The translations under genes and the position numbers were made by a program. A DNA stretch of 64,000 nucleotides from NCBI GenBank assembly GCA_022559845.1, contig JAHNEJ010002204.1:1-64000 (forward strand), given 5' to 3'. This DNA comes from Amorphophallus konjac. Lineage: Eukaryota > Streptophyta > Magnoliopsida > Alismatales > Araceae. A model generated the notes under the pieces. That model saw only the letters and a list, made by a program, of their open reading frames with translations, made no database searches and was not told the origin of the DNA. Shown one piece after another: positions 10,566 through 20,694 of this stretch; positions within the stretch are counted from its first letter, which is position 1, and the number at the start of each line of letters is the position of its first letter.

Positions 10566-11290
10566 AGTCTATACATTCAAGTCTATACGTTGCAACAAGT
10601 CTATACATTCTCCAAGTCTATACATTTCTCAAGTCTATACATTCCTCAAGTCTATACATCCCTCAAGTCTACACATCCCTCCAAGTCTATACATCTCTCA
10701 AGTCTATACATTCCTCAAGTCTATACATCCCAAAGTCTATACACCCCAAAGTCTATACACTCCCACCTAACCAAAGTCTATACCTTCCAAGTCTATACAT
10801 CCCAAAGTCTATACACTCCCACTTAACCAAAGTCTATACATTCAAAGTCTATACATCCCAAAGTCTATACACTCTCACCCAACCAAAGTCTATACATCCC
10901 AAAGTCTATACATTCACACCCAACCAATCCCAAAGTCTATACACTCCCACCTAACCAAAGTCTATACCTTCCAAGTCTATACATCCCAAAGTCTATACAC
11001 TCCCACTTAACCAAGTCTATACATTCAAAGTCTATACATCCCAAAGTCTATACACTCCCACCTAACCAAAGTCTATACATCCCAAAGTCTATACATTCCT
11101 AATCAACCAAAGTCTATACATTCCCCCCAAAGTCTATACATTGGGTTCACAAAGTCTGTACATTGGCATCCTCAAGTCTATATGTTCCTATCTTTACCTA
11201 CGTTACAAAGTCTATACATTGGCTTCACCAAGTCTATACACTCATCCTCAAAGTCTGTACATTCGATCTTCAGCAAGTCTGTACATTCAA
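10566..11290 (+). repeat. AAGTCTATACA minisatellite array
   Basis: About 35-40 copies of AAAGTCTATACA are separated by 4-18 nt of C-rich linker (TCCC, TCCCACCTAACC, TTCCTC). Higher-order units (about 85 and 150 bp) recur at 10,760-10,850 and 10,940-11,030. The 3' end degenerates to AAGTCTGTACATT. The track is purely repetitive; no gene. Confidence 0.9.
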
Positions 11291-12640
11291 AGTAAAGATG
11301 TCTCAAATGAATAATCAGAAAATGTGAGAAAATACAAAAAAATGAGAAAAGCTTATAAAAATAATTTAAAAAATTAAAAAGAGCTTATAAGAAATTTCAA
11401 AAAAAAGTAAAAAGAGGTTATAAGAAAATACAAAAAAATCAAAAAAAGTTCCAGAAAAAATTGAGAAAAGATTTAAAATAATAATGAGAAAATAGTTGAA
11501 CAAAATAATAAAACAAATCTTAGTATATAAAAATAAATACTTTTATTTTTTTGAGCTTGAATATATATATATGTATATATATAAGAAATTAACAAAAAAA
11601 TCACAAAAAATATATATATAACTAGTATCCATCCTTAATCTCCACTTTATTATAATTAATCTATATATGTTAATCTTAATCTTCACTTTGTTAGCGTTAA
11701 TCTTTATATATTATTCTTAATCGCACGTCATCTTCCTTCTCTTATCTTCATTTCTCTCACGTCCACCTCTTCTCTGTCTTCTTTCCCAGCCGCCCAGCAT
11801 CGGGCATCTTCCTTTACTCCCATCCTTTTCTTTCCTTTTATCCTTGTCTCTCCATCATTCTCTTTTGGTCTCTTCTCCTCTTATCATCACACACAACCCC
11901 CCACTGCCAGCAGAGATACGAAACTCTCATCCCTTCATTCCACAATCTCCCATCTTCCTCCTTGGCAACGCCCCCACGTTTCCTCTCTCCCTCTCTTTTC
12001 CTGCAGAACCTCCGCCACCGGACGCCACCCTCTCCCACTCCCTCTCTTTCACCGCCGTTGCTACCTGCACCACCACCGTTCACGCGAGACCCTTCGCCCT
12101 CGGACGTCACCTCACGCCAACGCTCCGCCTCCACCATGCCATGACCCCTCCGACCGCCGTGAGCACGTCCCAACGCCGACGACCCCCCCTGCACACCTTT
12201 GCCGCTGCACCTCCCCACTTCGCCGATGTCATCGTCTCCAACCCGCACCGGCAGCAGCTCCCCGTGAAGCCCCCCGTGCATGCACCCCGGCCAACTCCAC
12301 CGCCGCCGCCGTGAACCCCGGCCAACTGCACCCCGCCAGAGCACCCACCTCGCCTGCACCGGCCGCCGTCCGTCCGCCTCCGCCGCGACCGTCGAGAGCC
12401 CCCACACCGACGCCGCTCGCCCCCGTCACTACACCGGCCACTTGCAACTCCAGCACCGCCTGCACCGCGACGCTACCTCCACCGCCACGAAGCCATCCAC
12501 ATGCATCACCACCGGCCACCTCCCCCGGCGCATGCGAGCCCCCGTCTGCCGTGAAGCCGCACCGGTCGTCTCCAGCCACGCCGACCACCACCTCCGGCTG
12601 CCGTCCATGATACCCCGCCCGTGCCTGTAACACCACGACC
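11291..12640. other. A-rich then C-rich low-complexity sequence
   Basis: 11,291-11,640 is A-rich with GAGAAAA and TATATA runs. From about 11,740 to 12,640 the plus strand is strongly C-rich with many CACC and CCGCC steps. Long open frames there encode only Pro/His/Ser/Arg-rich sequence with no recognisable domain, so I do not call a gene. Confidence 0.5.
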
Positions 12641-13150
12641 GCCGTCGCCTCGTCTCTCTCCCTCACGCTCTCACTTTCCCTCTCTCTCTCTCTTTCCCCC
12701 CCTCTGTCTTCCTCTCCTCCCGCCGTGTCCCGCGTCTCTCTTCCTCTCTCTCTATCTCTGTCTTCTCTCCCCCCTCCGCGGCTCTCTCTCCCGCCGTCTC
12801 TCTCCAACCCGCCAGTCTTCTCTCTCTCTCCCGTTCTCTCTCTTTCTCCCTCTTTCTCCCGCCGTCCCTCTCTCTCCCTCTCGTCTGTCTCTCTCTCTTC
12901 TCCTCTCACTCACCCTCTCTCCCTCTCTCTCTTCCCGCCGCACTCTCTCTCCCATTTTTCTCTCTCTCAACCCTCTCTCTCTCTTTTATATATTTTTTTC
13001 ATTTACTCCCCCCCTCTGTTTCACCCGATCTCTCTCTCTATTTTAATATTGTTTTCCTCTCTCCCCTTTTCTCATCCGCTCTCTTCTCTCTCTCCCCATC
13101 TCTCCAACTCTCTTTCTATTTTTCACTCTCTGATCTTTTCCCCCTCACAT
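12640..13150 (+). repeat. Long polypyrimidine (CT-rich) tract
   Basis: Over 500 bp are almost only C and T, mainly CTCTCTCTC with CCC and CCGCCG interruptions. The open frames here are low-complexity artefacts. Such a homopurine/homopyrimidine tract could form triplex DNA. Confidence 0.85.
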
Positions 13151-13580
13151 GATCTTTCTGTCTTTTTATTACTCCCTCTCACATCCGGTTACACTTTTCA
13201 CGTGCACACAGTTTAACACACACAGTCACGCACATGCAGCCAATTCCAAATTTACGTACACAGCCATGCACGTGATTCTTCCCTTTGTCTATATGCATCT
13301 ACGTATATATACTTATATATATTTTTTACTTGTAAACATACAGAAGAGAGTATATATCTGTACATATTATATATAATATGCTAAGATACTCATGTGCCTG
13401 AAGTTATATTTACGCGTGTTATATGTTTATGTAATATATTTAAGACATCTATGTAACAGTTTATAGAAATATATTTATTCACATATATATTTTGTATGCT
13501 TTTATATATATATATATATGCATATAGTTAAACACATGTGTGTATGTTTATTTATATGTAAGTATTTTATCAATTTACGT
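13151..13580. other. A/T-rich stretch without a gene
   Basis: TATATA and ACACAC microsatellite-like sequence, including (TA)8 near 13,505. Nothing else is seen. Confidence 0.5.
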
Positions 13581-13831
13581 TAGTTCATTGTTGGTGCAGG
13601 AATAAAAGCGAGGCTTTCGGCCTGATTAGCTCTCCCACGTGTTCCTATACACGGGGAAGCCGTTTCGTCCCACCGTTCGCTCCCCCCGTGCTTGTGTTCC
13701 CATCAGCGGCTCTATTTTTTACTGTTATTATTTTATTATATTTTTAGTCTGTTATTTAGTTATTAGTGTTTTATCTTATGAATTGTCATCATATTATATT
13801 ATCGTCCTGACTTATTTTGTGTTTGTTTATT

Positions 13832-14180
13832 TTGCAGGGTAACCATTCAGAAGCCCCCTTCTTCGACCAGTCGAACAAAGAGGAAGAAGGAACCCGCGCA
13901 AATCCCGCGTCAAAGGCCAAGCGATCAATCAACCAGTTCGGGGCCCACGGTCCCTGGCGATCACACCACCAAACGCGTGCTTGTAGTAAATTTTAATTTC
14001 TGTCTATAATACCCGCGGATAGCTAAATCCCGGGTCTGTTTGTACTATAATCGATCGCGGTGAGTCATTTCACCGTGGTCATTTATTTTCTGCACTTTCT
14101 TTCTGTACTTTATTATATTGTTGTTAAAACCCCGCACGGATCAATATCCTGCGGTGGTCTGTTTACTGTTTATATTCATG
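13832..14180 (+). repeat. Leader-like block with small hairpins
   Basis: 13,832-13,975 matches 5850-5965. It is followed by three short stem-loops: CCCGCGGAT-agctaa-ATCCCGGG (about 14,011), CGGTGAgtcatTTCACCG (about 14,058) and CCGCACGGATcaatATCCTGCGG (about 14,133). The second is the relative of the CGGCGAGTCACTTCCCC unit in the 5990-6475 array. The rest up to 14,564 shows no gene. Confidence 0.5.
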
Positions 14181-14570
14181 TTATTGTTATTGCGTGAGGA
14201 GTGATATGCCGTTCTAAATTCTGAGTCTACGTATGTCTTTGTGTCCGCCAACTTCTACTACGTAGAGTCCCAGGTTCACACTCGGTATATAGAAAGCTGT
14301 CCTCGGAATAGTAGGTCACGCCTACCGGGAAGGGGTTCAGTTTGCGTGAGAGGGTCTTCGGATCCCGTTCTCCGCCCTGTACCGATCGGAAAGTCTAGGC
14401 TCTACGTCCCCGTACAGAGCGACCTTTCAGGTCATACTCTCTACCCTCTTTCCTACATCATCCTTTTTACGCACGCGTTTTCATTTTTATCATTTTTTAC
14501 TCTTTCACTCAGAAAGGGAGAAACCACTTCTCTCCCTCTCAGTCCACCACGTGACGCGTTCACACTCGCT

Positions 14571-15945
14571 AGTGGAGATAAAGAGCAAGCTGGACGAGAG
14601 ACTGGATTTCAAGCTGGCACCTGATGGCAGTTTACTATTTCATGAACGGACATGTGTGCCCGACTGTCCCGAATTGAAGAAGAAGATTCTTGAAGAAGCT
14701 CATAGATCGAGGTACACAATCCACCCTGGAGCCACTAAGATGTACCAAGACTTGAAAAGAACTTTCTGGTGGTCTAACATGAAAAGGGAGGTAGCAGACT
14801 TTGTGTCTCGTTGCCTCACATGCCAACAAGTGAAGGCGGAACATCAAAAACCCGCCGGAAAGCTACATCCGCTGGATATTCCCAAGTGGAAGTGGGAAGA
14901 CATTGGCATGGACTTTATCATGGGTTTGCCCAAGTCTAGGGGCGGATATGATGGAATTTGGGTAATTATCGACCGGTTAACTAAATCGGCCCATTTCTTA
15001 CCCATCAAAAGTCGATGGTCAGTCGACGTACTTGCTGCCCTGTATATGAAGGAAATGGTTAGATTGCATGGAGTTCCCGTCTCGATCGTATCTGACCGAG
15101 ACCCGCGCTTCACCTCTTATTTCTGGAAGAGCCTGCAACACTCCTTGGGGACGAGACTCAACTACAGCACTGCTTTTCATCCCCAGACAGATGGACAGAC
15201 CGAGAGGACTAATCAAGTTGTGGAAGATATGTTAAGGGCATGCATTATAGACTTCGGTGGTAGTTGGAATGATCACTTACCACTAGCCGAATTTGCATAT
15301 AACAACAGCTATCAAGCCAGCATACAAATGGCACCTTTTGAGGCATTATATGGCAGGAGTTGCCGATCTCCCATATGCTGGGATGAAGTCGGTGAATAAT
15401 AAATTCTAGGTCCTGACATGGTGCGAGATTCTACCGAGAAGATACAACTCATTAGAGAAAGGTTAATGATAGCACAGTCCAGGCAGAAATCTTATGCCGA
15501 TAACAGAAGGCGAGACCTGGAATTTCAAGTCGGAGATCATGTTTTCCTCAAGGTATCTCCCGGCCGAGACATTAGAAGATTCGGTGTTAAAAGCAAATTA
15601 ACACCAAGGTTTATCGGTCCATTCGAAGTACTGGAAAGGGTAGGCGAAGTGGCTTATCGTATCGCCCTACCTCCACAACTGTCAGAAGTGCACAACGTAT
15701 TTTATGTTTCTATGCTAAAGAAATACGTGCACGATTTCTCACACGTCATCGATCACACTGACTTGGTGATACAGAAGGACCTCACCTATGAGCAAAGGCT
15801 AGTAAAGATCCTCGACCAAGAAATCTGAGTTCTAAGGAACAAGACGATCCCTATGGTAAAAATTCAATGGAATCGATGCTTAGAACAAGAAGCTACATGG
15901 GAAATCGAGGAGTCTATGAGAAGGAGATTTCCAGAATTATTCTAG
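14571..15945 (+). pseudogene. Integrase/chromodomain fragment, broken
   Basis: The integrase zinc-binding region is seen ([19 protein letters not shown], then [15 protein letters not shown]), then the catalytic core ([35 protein letters not shown]) with its D, D and E positions. Two stops follow the DEVGE motif near 15,397. The C-terminal domain runs 15,418-15,828, ends at TGA, and is followed in frame by chromodomain-like sequence (VKIQWNRCLEQEATWE) to TAG at 15,943. The TGA and one of the two TAA stops are shared with the copy at 27,371-29,359. It is non-functional as it stands. Confidence 0.85.
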
Positions 15946-16165
15946 TCCGTAAGTAATTCTCACCCTCCTTGTCTCTGTATAATGTAATTGAATTTGGGGA
16001 CCAAATTCTTTTAAGTGGGGGAGGGTGTAGCATCCCGTATAAATATATATATATATATTTATTTATTAATAATATTTTTCAAACAAAAATATATTAGATA
16101 AACTCTAGATTAAGTAAGAAGTTGGAACACGTAGTTATCATATGTAAAGAGTATTCACTTAACAA

Positions 16166-16239
16166 GTGGCTTCCTAGTGTAGTTGGTTAAGTAACTTATC
16201 TTTCAACTCAATGACTAGGGTTCAAATCCTAGCATCCAC
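16166..16239 (+). other. tRNA-like module in truncated LTR
   Basis: A 74-nt segment with an A-box-like TAGTGTAGTTGG, a B-box-like GGTTCAAATCC and a good T-arm (CTAGG/CCTAG). The acceptor arms GTGGCTT / CATCCAC pair at 5 of 7 positions or fewer. The same module is at 20,247-20,320 and 29,588-29,661. The truncated LTR ends 2 nt after it. Confidence 0.55.
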
Positions 16240-16241
16240 AA

Positions 16242-19140
16242 GCCATCCTATTCTGCTCCTTGTTGGAGTGAGAGTGTTTCTTCACCAGGGACTTCATTGT
16301 TAAGAGGAGAGTCCATAGGGATTGGGTGTGCCACGAGGAACTCTGCCATTCCTTATCCTTTGATTGCTTTTTGCGGGATGAATGTGGTATCATATTTTAT
16401 AAGGGGTAGAGCCCTTTTCCTAGCCTTCCAGATAATAGAAGTTGTTTAAGAAGAAATTTAAGTGGGTCAAACTTTAATATTAACTCCACCCGATGAGACA
16501 GAAGGTAATGCATCAACTTCTTGACGATGAACACAAGTGCTAAACACACTTTCTCCATTAGAGACTAACGGTGTTCAGGGCCGATCAACTTTCTACTGAG
16601 ATAATATAGCAGTTGCTCTTTTCCTTCTTCATTTATTTATGCTAGAAGGGCTCCCAAAGAAGCATCCATGGTAGCAATATAGAGTATAAATGACTTTCCT
16701 TTGACTAGTCCTCCCAACACCAGGGGAGTAAGTAGGTACTTTTTGATTTGTTCAAGCGTGTTCGGACACTCTTGGTCCCATATGAATGACGCGCCTTTCT
16801 TCATCACTTTGCCGAAGGGTCCACATCTCCCGGAGAGGTGGATATTAATCGACTAATATAGGTTAGCCTTCCTTGGAGAGACCTCAGATCAATTGTGTTT
16901 CTACGAGGGAGCAACTCCTGAATTGCTTTGATTTTATCGGGGTCTATTTCTGTCCCTCGATACTTGACGATGAAGCCAAGAAACTTACCGCTTGAAATGC
17001 TGAAGGCGCACTTCATCGGGTTCATTTTGAATTGATATTGACAGAGTCTTTCAAAAACTTGACGCAGATCGGCCAGGTGATTTCCCCACCTTTTGGTTTT
17101 GACGACCAAGTCATCAACATAGCACTTGACCAAGTTGTGGAGCATTTCATCAAAATTTGGTCATTGCCCTTTGGTAGGTGGAGTTGGCATTCTTCAAGTT
17201 GAAAGGCATCCTTTTGTAATTAAAAATCTCTTTAGGGGATTGAAAGGCCGTATGATTTTTGTCCTTGATGGCCATGCGGGTCTGGTTGTAGCCTAACAAT
17301 CTGTCCATAAAAGATAAGACTTCATGTCTCGTGTTCATATCAAATATGGTTTCAATAATCTGGACTAGAAAGTCATCTTTCGGGCATGCTTTGTTCAGGT
17401 TCGTATAGTTGATGCAGACTTGGACTTGGCCATTCTTTTTCCTTACTAGGACTATATTAGTGAGCCAAATTGTATATATGTAGGGCTCTATGAAGTCCAT
17501 GAGCTTATCAACCTCGAGATTTACTTTTAAGTTCTAACTTGTGGCTCATATGCCTTTAAGGCTGCTTAACTAGTTTGACCGTGGCGAGTATTGCCAACTC
17601 ATGTTTGGCCACGGAGGGTTCCAACCCAGACATTTCTTTGTAAGTCTAGGCGAAATAATATTTAAACTCTAGCAAGAGCTATTTATATGCTTCTCTTTTT
17701 TCTTCATTGAGGGCACTGATGCAAATTGGTCAGGGGTCCTCCGCCTCTTCGAGGTTGAGCTCGATCAATTCGCCCACAGTTACTTGTTCACCATCTTCAA
17801 GTTCCTACGGAACTGGCTATAGATCGATGAAGTCCCTCTTATCGTCAAAATCAGCAACATTGACATTATAATATTCAAGATTATTGATGACGGACAACCA
17901 AGTCTGCTCATCATGGCCTCCAGGCGCCTCTTACCCTTGTTGTTCATTTATGGGGAGGACGGATTCCTCGTCAGAGTTTGAGCTGCTAGAGGAGGGTAGC
18001 AACCCTATGACGTTGACAGAATAGTGGATGCATTCTGTTTCATTCGTATTCAAGATGGAATCAGATTTAGCCCAAAGTTCATCTAGGGCCTCCTCGTATT
18101 CCGATCTCTCGATTGGCTTTAGATCTTCATCTCCAAAATAGAATATTAAGGGAAGTAATTATTTCTTCTTTCCTCGGCAGCATTGCCCTACCTTGATTTG
18201 CTTATTTGGTCCACATTGGGATCCTGGTGTCAGAGACTCCCCTTTTATAGACGATGGAGCTCGGACACCTTTTCTGGCCAACCTTGGTTTTAGAGTGTTC
18301 CTCCAACCTTTTTGATGAATGGCCCACTGAATTAACCTCTCTTTAGAGGCTGCGGGGGAAGATAACCTCAGATTTTTTCCCTTTTCTACTAAGGAGCCAT
18401 CGGAGTTGGCTTCGGTCTCCACTTGATTACCGGGAGAGGGTGATAACCCGATGACGTTGACGGCACAATAGACTTTAAAGTCTACCTCTTGGTCATAATC
18501 GAGCCCTCTTGTATCCTTTTTGGAGAATGGAGGTTGCTCCCGAACTTGTGATGGATACCACAACTGTCGGAAGTAGTCGAGCTGGGAGGTCTCTTGTATT
18601 CGTGGAATATTCTATTTTTGGCACATTTCTTTGATATGTTTAGGCATCGTGTGTATGTTTTGAACGAACTCGGGAGTATTTTTGGGCATATCGATCCAGC
18701 CGAAATCATTATCGGGGGCTCAAGGGACCAAGTCTCCCTTGTAGAAGATAATTGGCTTGATAACCTTGTTCTTTTTCTTACTTTCCCTCCTTTGATATGT
18801 GACTATGAAAGTCTTTAGTTGTTTGACTTTATGTTCTTCCCTCTTAAAGGGTAACTGCATGCATGTGGCAGGTAGTGAGATGCTCTTGTTGATGGCTCGA
18901 CTAATGAGATTGATTCTAAAATTTATCTCCCGTCTTTCAGGATGAGTTGGCTTAGCATTGATGGTGTCGGCTTGAAGATTCAACATGTGTAGTCTGGTGA
19001 TGTCCTCGTTTGTCACGAAGAACTCTTCTGCTTCATCTTCTTCCTCAGAGAAAACCTTCTATTTGCCCTTGTCTTTCATTTTGCTAGGAGGCTCAATAGT
19101 GGACTCCACGAAATATAATTGAGCATCCGTCGGGTCTTAA
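16242..19140 (-). mobile_element. Decayed Tat-type Ty3/gypsy pol
   Basis: The minus strand reads, from 19,140 downwards, a worn gag-pol. Reverse transcriptase is at 17,500-16,804: VRKKNGQVQVCINYTNLNKACPKDD, then FMDRLLGYNQTRMAI, MPFNLKNANSTYQRAMTKF and a YVDDLVVKTK catalytic box. RNase H follows (KKGASFIWDQECPN, then LMHYLLSHRVELI) and ends in AEFLVAHPIP near 16,310. The NKACPKDD and CYVDDLVVK motifs are typical of the Tat lineage. Many stops and frameshifts show an old copy. Integrase is missing because the chromovirus fragment abuts at 16,241. Confidence 0.75.
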
Positions 19141-20098
19141 TTTTTTTTGAAAGGTGACTTGGAGGCCACAATTCATTATAAGAAGGCAAAAGAGGTACAC
19201 AAAATGTAGCCCCTAAAAGGCCAAAAAGGGGAAAAGAGGGCCATCTACCAAGAAGGTAGTGCCTCAAGCAAAAGAGAAAGAACCCATGAAACCCAAGAAA
19301 ACTTAATAGACAGATTATAAGATGAGTTTAGCCCAACCTCCTAATCTGGATACAATAAAGCTTGTTGGATAAGAGCCCCTCTCACTCTGAAATGCCATTC
19401 ATGAAGGCATTTAATACAATTGTGAATGATAAGGGAAGGATGACTAAATTATTCCCTGAACAAACAAATGATTATTTCTCTCCTTCCAGATTAACCAAAG
19501 TATAACCGCAAGACATTGCCACCATAGATCCTTCTCTTCATGAACTGGGTTAAGGTTCATCCAATCTGTCATCCAGTCTTCCATGCAAGAGTCCTTGATC
19601 ATGGTAATAGATAAGGTCTTGAAACATTGCTGCCAAACAGTCTGAATAATGTCACAATTTATAAATTAATGATCCATAGACTCCACATAGCAGCCACAGA
19701 GAAGACACTAAATTTAGATATCAAGTTTGAATCTTTATATTCTATCGGCGGTTGCAATTCTCCTCCAAGCAATCTTCCAAAAAGAATATTTTGATTTTAA
19801 TAGGGAATTTATTCTTCCACACCTACTTATATCAAGTGACTTTTCCTCCCCCTTGAGTCAAAATTTGAGCGACTGATCTCACTCTCACACTAAATTTCCT
19901 TTATTTATCCCATTTCCATCTTCTGACATCTCTGGCTCCCCGAATAACATGTATACTGTCTAGCAGTTGAGAGAACAGAAGGAATACTTGCCACTTCACC
20001 TCACATAAGTTTATTTGGATTCAATGATGTTTCATACGGGATGCTCTTCAAATTGAGAGCACAGAGAGTGATTATCCGAACTCCCTTCCTACATGCAA
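19141..20098 (-). mobile_element. LINE (L1-type) 3' relic, part 1
   Basis: The minus strand gives LCGCYVESMDH..INC, then ILWLIWKERNNHLF, the zinc-binding RVT tail typical of plant L1-type LINEs, between about 19,830 and 19,440. The 3' end carries an A run (CAAAAAAAATTAAG on the minus strand, about 19,140-19,150), consistent with a poly-A tail. Stops are present. The body continues at 33,004 beyond the chromovirus insertion. Confidence 0.7.
20094..20098 (+). repeat. 5-bp target site duplication TGCAA (left)
   Basis: TGCAA directly precedes the 5' LTR and recurs at 33,004-33,008 directly after the 3' LTR. Confidence 0.95.
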
Positions 20099-20110
20099 TG
20101 TAGCATCCCG

Positions 20111-20153
<43 letters not shown>

Positions 20154-20246
20154 TATTTCCCAAACAAAAATATATTAGATAAACTCTAGATTAAGTAAGA
20201 AGTTGGAACACGTAGTTATCATATGTAAAGAGTATTCACTTAACAA

Positions 20247-20320
20247 GTGGCTTCCTAGTGTAGTTGGTTAAGTAACTTATCTTTCAACTCAATGACTAGG
20301 GTTCAAATCCTAGCATCCAC
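20247..20320 (+). other. tRNA-like module in 5' LTR
   Basis: The same 74-nt sequence as at 16,166-16,239: A-box-like TAGTGTAGTTGG, B-box-like GGTTCAAATCC, T-arm CTAGG/CCTAG. It starts about 150 bp into the LTR. It could be a captured tRNA gene, a SINE head, or an internal pol III promoter. Confidence 0.55.
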
Positions 20321-20694
20321 AATTTACTTTTTGTGCCAAATAATTATATACGATAGGCTAGCAATACAAGACCCCCCTCCAGGCTTGTGATTTTTTTGAC
20401 AAACCTGCGTTGGCATCTGTCCTTTTCATACGTGAATAGTGCCATAAATAGTATCACTTTTTATTTAAAAAGAATTTTTCAAAAAAAAATTATATGTAAA
20501 AATAGAGAAAAATATAAGGATCTTATCCATGAAATTTCATTAACTAACTCCATCAAATTTTAAAGATAAAAATCATGAAAGTTAAGTGGGAAGTTTAAAA
20601 TAAATAAACCACCCTCTCATAGGAGCTACAATCCACCAGACAACCTTTCGATTTCCTTATCCCCAACAGCCTGTATAAGCTGGCATCCCACTGA

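Larger units (their letters stand above)
14565..16241 (+). mobile_element. Truncated Tekay/Del chromovirus copy
   Basis: This is nearly identical to 27,979-29,656 of the larger element. It starts abruptly in the region before integrase (at TCGCTAGTGGAG) and ends 216 bp into the 3' LTR (LTR start TGTAGCATCCCG at 16,026), just after the 74-nt tRNA-like module. It retains integrase, chromodomain, polypurine tract and LTR start. It sits against the Tat pol relic on its right. No target site duplication is seen. Confidence 0.85.

Noticed and set aside
10566..11290. CRISPR-like or telomere-like repeat
   Set aside because: The linkers are repetitive themselves, the spacing is irregular, and the core is not a plant telomere motif.
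11838..12909. Long open frames on both strands in C-rich DNA
   Set aside because: The products are only Pro/His/Ser or Gly/Arg/Glu repeats set by base composition. They have no domain, no splice logic and no clear start context.
16166..16239. Functional tRNA gene
   Set aside because: Acceptor and D-arm pairing are poor and the T-arm has an extra base. I therefore call it tRNA-like only.
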